The position numbers and the translations under genes are program-made. From contig QEVK01000001.1 of the NCBI GenBank assembly GCA_003577315.1, positions 88,727 to 152,726 on the forward strand: a stretch of DNA of 64,000 nt. Direction: 5' to 3'. The DNA comes from Hyphomicrobiales bacterium. Lineage in GTDB: Bacteria > Pseudomonadota > Alphaproteobacteria > Rhizobiales > Rhizobiaceae. Positions within the stretch are counted from its first letter, which is position 1. Each line of letters opens with the position of its first letter. The notes under the pieces are model-generated. The model did no database searches and was not told where the DNA came from. It saw nothing but the letters and a program-made list of their open reading frames with translations. Shown piece by piece: positions 28,275-37,867 of the stretch.

Positions 28275-28721
28275 TCAGCCGCCGACGCGGTGGAAGACGT
28301 AAGGCTGCGCCCTGGGGTCGCGCGGCACGGCATAGACCTCGTAGGGCTCGGGCTCGCCGCCCATGCCGAGCGATCCCTGCGGCATGCCCGGAACGGCGAG
28401 GCCGGCGACGTCCGGCCGCTGCGACAAGAGCGTCGCGATGGCCTCCAGCGGCACATGGCCCTCCAGGAAGTAGCCGCCGGCCGCCGCGACGTGGCAGCTC
28501 AGCATGTCGGCCGGCACGCCGGCCTGCTTGCGCACCTGCGAAAGATCCTCCAGGTCGACGGCCTTCACGCTGTAGCCGGCCTTCTCCAGCGCCTGCGCCC
28601 ATTCGTGGCAGCAGCCGCACCACGGCGTCTTGTAGACGGTGACCGCCTCGCCGGCCGCCGCGCCGAGCGAGGAAAGCAGCAGCGCGAGCCCCGCCGCGAA
28701 CGACCTTGCGGATGTCTTCAT
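28275..28721 (-). CDS. Periplasmic DUF411 metal-binding protein
   Basis: About 148 residues with a Sec signal peptide (1-22). The mature protein starts VTVYKTPWCGCCHEW, a thioredoxin-like CGCC motif, followed by MLSCHVAAAGGYFLEGHVP, the hallmark of DUF411. Members are often found in copper or heavy-metal resistance loci. Here it sits upstream of a CDF metal exporter gene on the same strand order (after it in transcription). Function in copper handling is inferred. AAGGTGAG precedes the ATG. Confidence 0.85.
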   Translation of the reverse strand: MKTSARSFAAGLALLLSSLGAAAGEAVTVYKTPWCGCCHEWAQALEKAGYSVKAVDLEDLSQVRKQAGVPADMLSCHVAAAGGYFLEGHVPLEAIATLLSQRPDVAGLAVPGMPQGSLGMGGEPEPYEVYAVPRDPRAQPYVFHRVGG

Positions 28722-28848
28722 GTGTCTCACCTTCGATTGGCCCCGCCGTGCCGGCACCATAGGCGGGGCGGATGCGGCCGACCTTGCGCCCGGTCAAGGT
28801 TCCGGCGATCCGCGCCTTTCGTTCACGCGATTATGATCGGCGCGCCGT

Positions 28849-29784
28849 TCAGGCGAACGGCACCGCGCCGGTGCCCAGGGGCAGCTTGGCCTCGTCGTCC
28901 GGCTCGACATGGATGACGACGCGCACGGAAGGAATCTCCGCCTTCAGCGCGTCCTCGATGCGGTCGCAGATGGCGTGGCTGTCGCCCACCGACATGGCGG
29001 CCTCGACCACCATGTGGAACTCGATGAAGGTGGCGCGGCCGGCGATGCGGGTCTTGAGGTCGTGGACCTCCAGCGCGCCCCTCGAATTGGCCGAGATGAT
29101 GTCGCGGATGCGCATCGTCTCCTCGACCGGCACCGCCCTGTCCATCAGCCCGTCGAGCGAGGAGCCGATCACCTTCCAGCCCTGCCACAGGATGTTGAGC
29201 GCCACGATCAGCGCCAGCAGCGGGTCGAGCAGGTGCCAGCCGGTCAGCACAGCGCCGATCAGGCCGGCGATGACGCCGACGGAGGTGACGACGTCGGTCA
29301 TCACGTGGCGGCCGTCGGCCTCCAGCGCCGGCGACTTCTCACGCCTGCCGGCGCGGATCAGGACCAGCGCCCAGACGCCGTTGACGGCCGCCGCCACGCC
29401 GTTGACGGCAAGCCCCTCCCATGCCTGCGTCAGCGGCGCGGGGTTCTGCCAGGCCCGCCACACCTCGGCGATGATGAGGAGCGCCGCCACCACGATCAGC
29501 ACGCCTTCGAGCACGGCCGAGAAATACTCGGCCTTGTGGTGGCCGAACTGGTGGTCGCTGTCGGCGGGCTTGTGGCTCACCGCGATGGCCCACAGGGCGG
29601 CGGTGGCCGCGAGCACGTTGACGATCGATTCCAGCGCGTCCGAATAGAGCGCGACCGAGCCGGTCATCCGCCAGGCGACGAACTTCAGCGCCATGACGCC
29701 GAGGGCGACGACGATGGACCAGGCGGCAAGACGGCGTATCGTCCGCTTGCCGGCCACCTCGCCGCTCCCGGCGCGAGTGCTCAC
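28849..29784 (-). CDS. Cation diffusion facilitator metal exporter
   Basis: Inner-membrane divalent cation/proton antiporter of the CDF family, 311 residues, six predicted helices plus a C-terminal ferredoxin-like cytoplasmic domain. Metal-site residues are visible: SDALESIVN in helix 2 and [12 protein letters not shown] in helix 5; [18 protein letters not shown] lies between helices 2 and 3. The start is a GTG that overlaps the trpE(G) stop (GTGA), so it appears translationally coupled to anthranilate synthase, an odd pairing. Substrate (Zn, Mn, Fe, Co) cannot be fixed. Confidence 0.9.
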   Translation of the reverse strand: MSTRAGSGEVAGKRTIRRLAAWSIVVALGVMALKFVAWRMTGSVALYSDALESIVNVLAATAALWAIAVSHKPADSDHQFGHHKAEYFSAVLEGVLIVVAALLIIAEVWRAWQNPAPLTQAWEGLAVNGVAAAVNGVWALVLIRAGRREKSPALEADGRHVMTDVVTSVGVIAGLIGAVLTGWHLLDPLLALIVALNILWQGWKVIGSSLDGLMDRAVPVEETMRIRDIISANSRGALEVHDLKTRIAGRATFIEFHMVVEAAMSVGDSHAICDRIEDALKAEIPSVRVVIHVEPDDEAKLPLGTGAVPFA

Positions 29785-31970
29785 GCCGCCTTCACCTTCG
29801 CCCGACGCGGCAGATGCGCCACCACGTTCTCGATCATGCGCATGCCGGCGTTCTGGCCGAGCGTCATGATCGACTCGGGGTGGAACTGCACCGCCGCCAC
29901 CGGCTCGTCGCGGTGCTCGATGGCCATGACGACGCCGTCCTCGGTCTCGGCCGTCACCACGAACGCCTCGGGCAGCCGCGCCGGGTCGGCGAAGATCGAG
30001 TGGTAGCGCCCGACCGTCACCTCCCTCGGCAGGCCGGAGAAGACGGTGCCCGGCCGGGAGATGCGGATGCGCGAGGGCTTGCCGTGCACCGGCTCGCGAA
30101 GCTGGCGCAGCTCGCCGCCATAGGCCTCGGCCAGGGCTTGCAGGCCCAGGCAGACGCCGAAGATCGGCAGGCCGCGCGCCCGCGCCCTGTCAATGGTAGC
30201 CTTGCAGTCGAAGTCCTTCGGCATGCCGGGCCCGGGCGACAGCACGACGAGGTCGGGGTCGAGCCGCTCGAACACCTCGTCCGCCACCGGCGTGCGCACG
30301 GTCGCGACCGTCGCGCCGGTCTGGCGGAAGTAGTTGGCGAGCGTGTGGACGAACGAGTCCTCGTGGTCGACCAGAAGGATCGACACGCCCTGCCCGACCT
30401 TCGCGCCCTCACGCTCGGCCGCCGCGGCGTTGCCGGCCGACGCCTCGCGGATCGCCGAAAGCATGGCCGACGCCTTCAGCTCGGTCTCGGCCTCCTCCTC
30501 GGCGGGGTCGGAATCGTAGAGCAGCGTCGCGCCCGCCCTGACCTCGGCGATGCCGTCCTTGATGCGGATGGTCCTGAGCGTCAGGCCCGTGTTCATGTCG
30601 CCGTTGAAGTGGACCATGCCGATGGCGCCGCCATACCAGGCGCGCGGGCTCTTCTCGTGGTTCTCGATGAAGCGCATCGCCCACAGCTTGGGCGCGCCGG
30701 TCACCGTCACCGCCCATGCGTGGGACAGGAAGGCGTCGAAGGCGTCCATGCCCTCGCGCAGCCTTCCCTCTATGTGGTCGACGGTGTGGATCAGCCGCGA
30801 ATACATCTCGATCTGGCGGCGGCCGATGACGCGCACCGAGCCCGGCTCGCACACCCGGCTCTTGTCGTTGCGGTCGACGTCGGAGCACATGGTCAGCTCC
30901 GATTCGTCCTTCTTGGAGTTGAGCAGCTTCAGGATCTGCTCGGAATCGGAGATGGCGTCGTCGCCGCGCCGGATGGTGCCGGAGATCGGGCAGGTCTCGA
31001 CGCGGCGGCCGTTGACGCGCACGAACATCTCCGGCGAGGCGCCGATCAGGTACTCGCGCTCGCCCAGATTGATGAAGAAGGAATAGGGCGACGGGTTGAT
31101 CTTCTTCAGCCGGCGCGTGATCTCGGACGGCCGCGACTTGCATGCCTCGAAGAACATCTGCCCCGGCACCACCTCGAACAGGTCGCCGCGGCGGAAGCTC
31201 TCCTTGGCCTTCTCCACCAGCCGCGCATATTCGCCGGGCTCGTGGTCGCCGCGCGGCGGCACGCGCTCGCTCGGGCGGAACGGCTCGTCCGTCCCGCCGC
31301 GCGCGAGCCCTTTCGTGGAAAAGCCCTCGCCCGCGAAGTCGTAGCGGTCGCGCCACGCCCTGGCCTGATGGTGGTCGACGACGAGGATCTCGTCGGGCAG
31401 GTAGAGCACGAGGTCGCGCTGGCCGGCGGGGCGCGCGAGCTTCTCCTCGACCCGGTCGAACTGGAAGGCGAGGTCGTAGCCGAACGCGCCGTAGAGGCCG
31501 AGATTGGCGTCCTCGGGCGAGCGGAACAGGTCGGTGAGCGCCCTGAGCACGGAAAAGACGGTGGGAGCCCTGCTGCGCTCCTCCTCGGTGAACACCCGCG
31601 TCGGCTCCGCGACATCGAGCGCCACGAGCCGGTCGGAAGCCTCGCCGACCGTCACCTGTGGCAGCGCCTCGACCGCGCGGCGGACGACCGGCAGCAGCGC
31701 CTCGCCGCGCGCGTTCAGCGCCTCGATCCGCATGGCGCGGCCGCGCGCGGAAACGGCGAGCGGCGGGTCGATGATAGCGGTGTCCCAGCGCGTGTAGCGG
31801 CCGGGATACTCGTAGTTGGAGGAGAAGACGCAGCCGCGCCGCGAATCGAGACCGTCGATATAGGCCTCGATGGCGCCGTCATAGGGGGTGTCGTGGCGGC
31901 TGCGCGTGATCGCCACCCCGCCCTGCGTCACGAAGCGCTCCGCGCCGTCTTCAAGCAACTCGACCGTCAT
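29781..31970 (-). CDS. trpE(G): Fused anthranilate synthase TrpE(G)
   Basis: Single-chain anthranilate synthase, 729 residues, typical of Rhizobiales. N-terminal chorismate-binding TrpE domain with [42 protein letters not shown] (split motif), SPEMFVRV and [10 protein letters not shown]; from about residue 525 a class I glutamine amidotransferase with [27 protein letters not shown], nucleophile [15 protein letters not shown] and VQFHPES. First step of tryptophan synthesis from chorismate and glutamine. Start at 31970 after a GGAGA site. A leader peptide and attenuator precede it. Confidence 0.96.
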   Translation of the reverse strand: MTVELLEDGAERFVTQGGVAITRSRHDTPYDGAIEAYIDGLDSRRGCVFSSNYEYPGRYTRWDTAIIDPPLAVSARGRAMRIEALNARGEALLPVVRRAVEALPQVTVGEASDRLVALDVAEPTRVFTEEERSRAPTVFSVLRALTDLFRSPEDANLGLYGAFGYDLAFQFDRVEEKLARPAGQRDLVLYLPDEILVVDHHQARAWRDRYDFAGEGFSTKGLARGGTDEPFRPSERVPPRGDHEPGEYARLVEKAKESFRRGDLFEVVPGQMFFEACKSRPSEITRRLKKINPSPYSFFINLGEREYLIGASPEMFVRVNGRRVETCPISGTIRRGDDAISDSEQILKLLNSKKDESELTMCSDVDRNDKSRVCEPGSVRVIGRRQIEMYSRLIHTVDHIEGRLREGMDAFDAFLSHAWAVTVTGAPKLWAMRFIENHEKSPRAWYGGAIGMVHFNGDMNTGLTLRTIRIKDGIAEVRAGATLLYDSDPAEEEAETELKASAMLSAIREASAGNAAAAEREGAKVGQGVSILLVDHEDSFVHTLANYFRQTGATVATVRTPVADEVFERLDPDLVVLSPGPGMPKDFDCKATIDRARARGLPIFGVCLGLQALAEAYGGELRQLREPVHGKPSRIRISRPGTVFSGLPREVTVGRYHSIFADPARLPEAFVVTAETEDGVVMAIEHRDEPVAAVQFHPESIMTLGQNAGMRMIENVVAHLPRRAKVKAA

Positions 31971-32010
31971 TCCATCGTCTCCATCCGTTCCCGCCTCACG
32001 GTCCCGGACC

Positions 32011-32053
32011 AGCTTGAAAACAAAATGGCCGCCCGGAAATCCGTTGCGGCCAC
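32011..32053 (-). terminator. trp attenuator terminator hairpin
   Basis: On the transcribed strand GGCCGC (32051-32046) pairs with GCGGCC (32032-32027), with an extra inner CGG/CCG pair, followed immediately by ATTTTGTTTTC. It is an intrinsic terminator between the trpL leader peptide and the trpE(G) start, as expected of ribosome-mediated attenuation. Confidence 0.85.
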
Positions 32054-32086
32054 CCAAGTTTCACGCGCACGCGCATCGACCGGCCG

Positions 32087-32134
32087 CTAGGAGCAGCCCC
32101 ACCACCACAGGTTCGGGGTCGACGTCATGGTCAT
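32087..32134 (-). CDS. trpL: trp operon leader peptide
   Basis: 15-codon open reading frame reading MTMTSTPNLWWWGCS, preceded by an AAGGA site 7 nt upstream. Three consecutive tryptophan codons near the end are the sensor for charged tRNA-Trp: ribosome stalling there prevents the downstream terminator (32011-32053) and allows trpE(G) expression. Rhizobial trpE(G) genes are known to have such WWW leaders. Too short for standard ORF calling. Confidence 0.93.
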   Translation of the reverse strand: MTMTSTPNLWWWGCS

Positions 32135-32192
32135 GGCGCAATCCTTAGCGGCGAACGGCGGGGCCGGCAAGCGGATTCGATGTCGCGCAAAC

Positions 32193-32222
32193 GGGAACGG
32201 CGGCGCAAGCGCCGCCGTTCCC
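32193..32222. terminator. Intrinsic terminator after the TonB receptor gene
   Basis: Perfect inverted repeat with 14-bp arms (32193-32206 and 32209-32222; arm GGGAACGGCGGCGC). It lies 18 bp beyond the receptor stop and separates that gene from the trp leader region. The T-run after it on the minus strand is short (GTTTG). Confidence 0.7.
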
Positions 32223-32239
32223 GGCCTCGCGGCACAGGG

Positions 32240-34501
32240 TCAGAACTTGTGCGTCAGCGAGACCTTGAAGGTCCGGCCGGGCTCCGAATAGAACGACAGC
32301 GGCTGGTTGGTCGAGAACGCGGTGCCGGGATCGATGTTCCTGACCTTGAGCGCGTTGTAGTAGGTCTTGTCGAAGATGTTGTAGACGCCCGCCTGCAACC
32401 TCAGGCCCTCGACCTGCTCCGGCTCCCACCACGCCTCCAGATTGGCGATGGCGTAGCCGGGCGCGTCGAAGGTGGTCGGATCGTTGTCGTCGCGCATCTT
32501 GCCGACGAGGACGCCGGTCAGCTCCGCTCCCCAGGTCTCCCGGGCATAGCCGATGCCGAGGATCGACTTGAACGGGGCGACGGTGCGCAGCACCGCGTCG
32601 TTGCCCGTGTCCTTGCCATAGGCATAGGCGAGCGAGCCGCGGACGTAGAGGCCGTTGTCGAAGTCCTTGCGCGCCTTGATCTCGATGCCGGAGATCGCCA
32701 CGCGGTCGAGGTTTTCCCAGGTGTTGATGAGGTATTCGGGGAAATAGCCGGCGGGAAATGCGTCGGTGTAGACCTCCACCGGGCTGATGAAGTTGCGGTA
32801 GCGGTTGTGGAACAGCGTCACGCGGCCGTTCAGATCCGCCGATTCGTAGCTGGCGCCGATCTCGAAGCCGTGGCCGGTCTCGGCCTTCAGGTCGGGATTG
32901 CCGAGGACCGAATAGCCGCCCATGATATTGGTGAAGTTGCTGTAGAGCTCGGTGACGGTCGGCGCGCGGTAGGCCATCGACCACTGCGCGAACAGCCCCA
33001 GCCGCTCGCTCGCCTGGTATTCGAGCAGCAGCTTCGGGGAAAGCCTCGCCCCGTCATTGCCGCCGGCGAGGCCGAAGCGGTTGAACCCGGTATTGGCCTG
33101 GAATGCGTCGCTCAGCTTCGGCTCGTATCTGTGCCAGTCGAAGCGCAGGCCCGGCGTGAGGCTGAATGCGGAGCCGGCAAAGGAAATCCTGTCGTCGACG
33201 TAGAGCCCGAGCCGCGTGCCGTCGACATTGGGAACGTCGGCCTGCGAGGCCGAAGGAGAGGTGACCGACGTCCCGCCTATGGAGGTCACGAGCTGGTCGT
33301 AGCGGAACGCATTGAGCGTTCCGCCGATCCTGACGGTGTGGCCGAGCGTGCCGGTCTCGAAGCTGGACACCGCCCCGCCGGTCAGGCCCAACGCGCTTTC
33401 GCGGGTCATGTTCTCGCGGTCGTAGGCCCAGGAGGCCGCGGCGGGCGTGCCGTTAGCGAAACGGGTCGCATTGGAGCCGGCATCCTTGGTCAGGCGCTGC
33501 CAGTACAGCACGAGCTTGGCGGAGTCGAACAGGCCGCCGGTCCCGGGCGCCACATAGTCGTAGTCCAGCGACACCCGCTCGCGCTTCGTGTCGTCGAAGC
33601 CCCAGTAGAAGCCGGGCCTGTAGGTCGTTCCGTTCTGCAAGGTCTTGAGATCGATGTCGGACTCGAGCGAGAACCGCTCGGCGGTCACGCCGACGCGGTG
33701 GCCGCCCTCGATGTCGTGCCTGACCTTGAACAGAATGTTGCTCTGGTCGACGTCGGCGGGGTTCGGCAGGGTGCGGAACGAGCCGATGATGTCGTCGGTG
33801 CCCTTGTTCCTGGTCTCCTCGGCCTTCCTGTAGGAGCCCTGGAGCAGGACGGCGGTGTTGCCGAACCTGTAGGCGCCGGCCAGCGAGCCGGAGACGCCGC
33901 TGTCCCTGCTGTCGTAGCCCAGCCGGGAAAGGAGGCCCCAGTCGCGCCCCTCCCCGATCAGGTCGTCGGGCTCGAGAGTGCGCATCAGCACGCCGCCGGC
34001 CAGCCCGCCGGAGCCGATCCGGCTGGAATCGGCGCCGCGCAGGACGTCGATCGCCGCAAGCGAGGCGAAGTCGAAGGCGTTGGCGCTGTCGGAGATGCCG
34101 GTGGTCGGCGACTGGGTGTCGGTCCGCGTCAGGGTCTCCAGATACGGGATCGGGATGTCGTCGACGACCAGGGCGATGCGCGGGCCGCCAAGCCCGCGGA
34201 TGAACATGCCGCCGGCGGCGCCCGGGCGCGTCTCCACATAGTCCACGCCGGGCTCCAGGGTGTTGCCGAGGTCGGAGATCGAGTCGATCTCCTTCTTCGC
34301 AAGCTCCCCGGCCGTGGTCTGGGTCGCCAGCGGCGTGTCGGATGCCGTGCCCGCCGCCGCCTTCCTGCCCTTGACCTCGATGGTTCCGAGCTGCGTCGAT
34401 TGACCGGCCGCGCCGTCCTGTGCCGCCGCCGGCACGGCGAAGGGCAGCATTGCCATGGCCGTGCAGGCCATGAGGACGGAGCGTGAGTGCCAAGCCTTCA
34501 T
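32240..34501 (-). CDS. TonB-dependent haem/haemoprotein-type outer membrane receptor
   Basis: About 753 residues with a signal peptide (1-28, ending AAAQ), a plug domain (GTIEVKGRK TonB-box region, then IDSISDLGNTLEPGVDY, FIRGLGGPRIALVVDDIP) and a 22-stranded barrel ending THKF with terminal Phe. Sequence and length match the haemoglobin/haem receptor branch (BhuA/HmuR-like), including the FNRFGLAGG and barrel signatures SERLGLFAQWSMAYRAPTVTELY, GNPDLKAETGHGFEIG and YNIFDKTYYNAL. Two RirA-type boxes lie upstream, so iron repression is expected. A haem or siderophore ligand cannot be proved. Confidence 0.88.
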   Translation of the reverse strand: MKAWHSRSVLMACTAMAMLPFAVPAAAQDGAAGQSTQLGTIEVKGRKAAAGTASDTPLATQTTAGELAKKEIDSISDLGNTLEPGVDYVETRPGAAGGMFIRGLGGPRIALVVDDIPIPYLETLTRTDTQSPTTGISDSANAFDFASLAAIDVLRGADSSRIGSGGLAGGVLMRTLEPDDLIGEGRDWGLLSRLGYDSRDSGVSGSLAGAYRFGNTAVLLQGSYRKAEETRNKGTDDIIGSFRTLPNPADVDQSNILFKVRHDIEGGHRVGVTAERFSLESDIDLKTLQNGTTYRPGFYWGFDDTKRERVSLDYDYVAPGTGGLFDSAKLVLYWQRLTKDAGSNATRFANGTPAAASWAYDRENMTRESALGLTGGAVSSFETGTLGHTVRIGGTLNAFRYDQLVTSIGGTSVTSPSASQADVPNVDGTRLGLYVDDRISFAGSAFSLTPGLRFDWHRYEPKLSDAFQANTGFNRFGLAGGNDGARLSPKLLLEYQASERLGLFAQWSMAYRAPTVTELYSNFTNIMGGYSVLGNPDLKAETGHGFEIGASYESADLNGRVTLFHNRYRNFISPVEVYTDAFPAGYFPEYLINTWENLDRVAISGIEIKARKDFDNGLYVRGSLAYAYGKDTGNDAVLRTVAPFKSILGIGYARETWGAELTGVLVGKMRDDNDPTTFDAPGYAIANLEAWWEPEQVEGLRLQAGVYNIFDKTYYNALKVRNIDPGTAFSTNQPLSFYSEPGRTFKVSLTHKF

Positions 34502-34642
34502 GTCATCGGTTCCTTCTCCGGTTCAGGGCGCGCGAAAGGGTGCCGGCACGGCAGGAGCGCGCCGGTCCGTCGGGCCCTGTCAAATCTCGTCGAGGTGGCC
34601 GGAGGGGCTTGTTCCGGTCACATTTCAGGCGTTTAAAAAACA

Positions 34643-34657
34643 TGATTATATGAGTCA
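34643..34657. promoter_or_regulatory. Iron-responsive (RirA-type) IRO box 1
   Basis: TGA-N9-TCA, the consensus bound by RirA in rhizobia. On the minus strand it overlaps a perfect TATAAT hexamer, so repressor binding would block the promoter of the TonB receptor gene about 140 bp downstream. It lies in a 433-bp gene-free stretch (34502-34934) that holds both IRO boxes and a dispersed repeat; nothing else was recognised there. Confidence 0.65.
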
Positions 34658-34669
34658 AGTATTAAAAGG

Positions 34670-34684
34670 TGAGTTTTTGAATCA
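34670..34684. promoter_or_regulatory. Iron-responsive (RirA-type) IRO box 2
   Basis: Second TGA-N9-TCA, exactly 27 bp from box 1. The two are embedded in a direct repeat (TGA(G/A)TCAAGTATT at 34651-34663 and 34678-34690), so the operator was probably duplicated. Confidence 0.6.
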
Positions 34685-34840
34685 AGTATTTTCAGCGCGC
34701 GCGGTGTGGGAAAATGGCCACACTGCGCCGCTCCCGGCAGGCCCATGCCGGAAGGTCCGCGCAAGGCGGCGCGGCGAAAACGCCGCCGGCCGCCGATGTC
34801 GTGAAGGAAACGCGCCCGCCCGACCCGGCGAGGCCGGGGC

Positions 34841-34937
34841 ATCGGACCGGAAAGTTTATGCGCTTTCCGGATAAATCCGATGCGCAAACAAAAGGATAGA
34901 GCGACGCGCATCCCGAAGGATGCGCAATGTTGCTCTA
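34841..34937. repeat. Dispersed palindromic repeat, family B copy 1
   Basis: Two stem-loops: one with ATCGGA (34841-34846) facing TCCGAT and GGAAAG facing CTTTCC, and one built on GCATCC / GGATGC. Its right end CTAGAGC (on the minus strand) provides the TAG stop codon of fhs. In reverse orientation it matches 59129-59230 closely over about 50 bp. Confidence 0.75.
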
Positions 34938-36614
34938 GAAAAGACCCTCGATCTCGCCGCGTTCGTTGAGGAAGATCCGCTCGGACGACGGGCTCTTCGG
35001 CAGGCCGGGCATGGTCATGATCTCGCCGCAGATCGCCACGACGAAGCCGGCGCCGGCCGCAAGCCGCACCTCGCGCACCGGCACGACATGGCCGGTCGGC
35101 GCGCCGCGCAGGTTGGGGTCGGTCGAGAACGAATACTGCGTCTTGGCCATGCACACCGGCAGGTGGCCGTAGCCCTGGCGCTCCCACTGGTGGAGCTGGT
35201 CGCGCACGCTCTTGTCGGCGATGGCCTCCGAGCCGCGATAGACGCGCTTGACGATGGTGTCGATCTTGTCGAACAGCCCCATCTCGTCGGGGTAGAGCGG
35301 CGCGAACTGTGCGCCGCCGCCTTCGGCGAGCTCCACCACCTTGTGCGCCAGCTCCTCGATGCCGGCCGAGCCTTCCGCCCAGTGACGGCAGACGATGGCG
35401 TCCGTCCCCTGCTCGGCCACATAGGCCTTCACGGCCGCGATCTCGGCCCCGGTGTCGGTCGCGAAATGGTTGATCGCCACCACCGACGGCACGCCGAACT
35501 GCTTCACGTTCTCGATGTGGCGGCCGAGATTGGCGCAGCCTCTGGCCACCGCCTCGACGTTCTCGAGCCCGAGGTCGTCCTTCTTCACCCCTCCGTTCAT
35601 CTTCAGCGCCCTGACCGTGGCGACGATGACGGCGGCGGACGGATGCAGGCCGGCCTTGCGGCACTTGATGTCGAAGAACTTCTCCGCCCCGAGGTCGGCG
35701 CCGAAGCCGGCCTCCGTCACCACGTAGTCGGCGAGCTTCAGCGCCGTCGTCGTGGCCGCGACCGAGTTGCAGCCGTGGGCGATGTTGGCGAAGGGCCCGC
35801 CATGCACGAAGGCGGGATTGTTCTCCAGCGTCTGCACGAGGTTCGGCTGCATGGCGTCCTTCAGGAGCACGGCCATCGCCCCGTCGGCCTTCAGGTCGCG
35901 GGCGAAGACCGGGCTCTTGTCGCGGCGGTAGCCGACGATGATGTCGCCCAGCCGCCGCTCGAGGTCTTCCAGGTCGGCCGCCAGGCACAGGATCGCCATC
36001 ACCTCCGACGCCACCGTGATGTCGAATCCGGCCTCGCGGGGAAAGCCGTTGGCGACCCCGCCCAGCGAGCACACGATGTGGCGCAGCGCCCGGTCGTTCA
36101 TGTCCATCACCCGCCGCCAGGCGATGCGGCGCGTGTCGATACCGAGCTCGTTGCCCCAGTAGATGTGGTTGTCGATCAGCGCCGAAAGCAGGTTGTGCGC
36201 GGTGGTGACGGCGTGGAAGTCGCCGGTGAAGTGGAGGTTCATGTCCTCCATCGGCACCACCTGGGCATGGCCGCCGCCGGCAGCGCCCCCCTTCATGCCG
36301 AAATTGGGGCCGAGCGAGGCCTCGCGGATGCAGACGGCGGCGCGCTTGCCGATGCGGTTCAGCCCGTCGCCGAGGCCGACCGTCGTCGTGGTCTTGCCCT
36401 CGCCGGCCGGCGTCGGGTTGATCGCGGTGACGAGGACGAGGCGGCCGGCCGGGCGGTCCGCCAGCGAGCGGATGAAGCCGGCGGACACCTTGGCCTTGTC
36501 GTGGCCGTAGGGCAGAAGCTCGGCGGCCGGGATGCCGAGCCTGGCGCCGATCTCCGTGATCGGCTTCTTGTCGGCCGCGCGGGCGATCTCGATGTCGGAC
36601 CTGGATTCGCTCAT
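34935..36614 (-). CDS. fhs: Formate-tetrahydrofolate ligase
   Basis: ATP-dependent enzyme forming 10-formyl-tetrahydrofolate from formate, 559 residues, full length. P-loop [49 protein letters not shown] and [20 protein letters not shown] are diagnostic. It can salvage formate or feed one-carbon units alongside the sarcosine oxidase genes. The TAG stop is supplied by the adjacent dispersed repeat. Start at [11 protein letters not shown], 109 bp from the upstream DUF2333 gene. Confidence 0.96.
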   Translation of the reverse strand: MSESRSDIEIARAADKKPITEIGARLGIPAAELLPYGHDKAKVSAGFIRSLADRPAGRLVLVTAINPTPAGEGKTTTTVGLGDGLNRIGKRAAVCIREASLGPNFGMKGGAAGGGHAQVVPMEDMNLHFTGDFHAVTTAHNLLSALIDNHIYWGNELGIDTRRIAWRRVMDMNDRALRHIVCSLGGVANGFPREAGFDITVASEVMAILCLAADLEDLERRLGDIIVGYRRDKSPVFARDLKADGAMAVLLKDAMQPNLVQTLENNPAFVHGGPFANIAHGCNSVAATTTALKLADYVVTEAGFGADLGAEKFFDIKCRKAGLHPSAAVIVATVRALKMNGGVKKDDLGLENVEAVARGCANLGRHIENVKQFGVPSVVAINHFATDTGAEIAAVKAYVAEQGTDAIVCRHWAEGSAGIEELAHKVVELAEGGGAQFAPLYPDEMGLFDKIDTIVKRVYRGSEAIADKSVRDQLHQWERQGYGHLPVCMAKTQYSFSTDPNLRGAPTGHVVPVREVRLAAGAGFVVAICGEIMTMPGLPKSPSSERIFLNERGEIEGLF

Positions 36615-36723
36615 GCGCCCCTCCTCGTTCCTGCCTCCCGGGGAATAAAGCGCAAGGCCGCTCGCCTCACCTGCCCGAAACGGTCGCGCGATGCGCGGTT
36701 TGCGACGCCGGCCCCGCCGCCTC

Positions 36724-37854
36724 CTATCTGTCCAGGATCGACCGCAGCTCGACCAGGTTGGAGCGGACCTGCAGCAGGTTGAAGCCCATCGTCGCCAGAT
36801 GCGACGGGAAGATCGCGCTCGATTCGTTGCCGTTGGAGATGATCCAGGGCTGGACGTCGAGCGAGTTGCGCAGGTTCTGCTCCATGCGGGTCCACAGCGC
36901 CGTCAGGTTGCGCTCGGCGATGACGGAGGCGAAGTCGGAGCGCGCGGCGACGAGGATCCCGTAATAGGCGTAGAGCTGGCCGTAGGCGAACCAGAAGCGG
37001 TCGTCGGCCCTCAGGTCGAACCAGCCGGCGTCCGACAGCTCGATGCGCTGGCGCAGGATGTCGGAGGTCGAGCCGATGTCGCCGGCGATGCGGTCGAGGA
37101 ACTGCATCAGGTTGTCGGCGCGCGCGTCGAAGGTCGCCTGGCAGCGCTCGAGGCTGGAATTGAAGGCCCGCAGCTTCTCGATGCCCTCGCGGTAGACGCT
37201 GGGCGTCGGCCGCGTCGGGCCGCGCCAGCCGATGTACCAGGCGGTCTCGGCCCAGGCCATGGCCGTGCGCGCGTCCTGCAGGTTCTGGTCGATCTGCGAC
37301 GTGCCGCGGATGCGCCCCAGCGTGTCGACCAGCTCGGTCGTGGTGCGCCGCATGACCTGGTTGATGCCGAGCTGGAAGGCAGCCTTGTTGTCGAAGAACG
37401 GCGTGTTGCGCCATTCGATGCCGAGGAGGCCCGCCTTCGACACCAGCATCGAGGAGATCCAGGCGTTCTTGTTGACGTTGAAGTCGATCAGGTCGGCGGC
37501 GATCGCCGCGATGGCCGAGGGCTTGCAGCTCTGCGCCGGCTGCGCGCCCGACGCGGCGCCGGCCGGCCCGGAGACCGGGTCGCCCGCGCCGGCGGTGCCG
37601 CGCGCCTCGACCAGCGAGGCCGGATAGTCGGGATCGAAATCGGTCCAGAACTGGGTGACGTAGAAGAAGTAGCCGTAGAGCGCGACGAGACCGGCCAGCA
37701 GGGCGCCGACCGCGCCGCGCAGGATCCAGCCGCGCCGCCCGTACCAACGCGCCAGCCACAGGAACGGCCACAGGAGCGCGCCGATGAGGAGGCCGATGCC
37801 GCGGCCGACGGCCTGGAAGACGCGGGCGAAGAACGAGACGATCGGATCGAGCAT
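36724..37854 (-). CDS. DUF2333-family membrane protein
   Basis: About 376 residues. Residues 1-45 are amphipathic/hydrophobic with a membrane segment ([24 protein letters not shown] at about 47-70); the rest is a soluble helical domain in which [32 protein letters not shown] matches the DUF2333 core. Topology suggests a single-pass inner-membrane protein with a large periplasmic domain. Last gene of the five-gene AAA+ operon, 13 bp after its neighbour. Function unknown. Confidence 0.8.
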   Translation of the reverse strand: MLDPIVSFFARVFQAVGRGIGLLIGALLWPFLWLARWYGRRGWILRGAVGALLAGLVALYGYFFYVTQFWTDFDPDYPASLVEARGTAGAGDPVSGPAGAASGAQPAQSCKPSAIAAIAADLIDFNVNKNAWISSMLVSKAGLLGIEWRNTPFFDNKAAFQLGINQVMRRTTTELVDTLGRIRGTSQIDQNLQDARTAMAWAETAWYIGWRGPTRPTPSVYREGIEKLRAFNSSLERCQATFDARADNLMQFLDRIAGDIGSTSDILRQRIELSDAGWFDLRADDRFWFAYGQLYAYYGILVAARSDFASVIAERNLTALWTRMEQNLRNSLDVQPWIISNGNESSAIFPSHLATMGFNLLQVRSNLVELRSILDR

Positions 37855-37867
37855 CGGTGAGGTCCTT

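Noticed and set aside
28784..28797. Possible second FNR-type box TTGCG-CCCG-GTCAA upstream of the DUF411 gene
   Set aside because: Two mismatches in the left half-site and no matching -10; not reported as a feature.
28845..28862. Inverted repeat GCCGTTC/GAACGGC at the CDF gene end
   Set aside because: Short 7-bp arms within coding sequence and no T-run; too weak to call a terminator.
29814..32090. Plus-strand open frame of 758 codons opposite trpE(G)
   Set aside because: Same length as the real gene on the other strand; a GC shadow with no recognised domains.
32135..32192. Promoter for the trp leader
   Set aside because: TTGCGC and other weak -35-like motifs are present but no matching -10 at usual spacing; left unassigned.
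32180..34486. Plus-strand open frame of 768 codons opposite the TonB receptor
   Set aside because: Antisense shadow; the minus-strand frame has a signal peptide, plug and barrel motifs.
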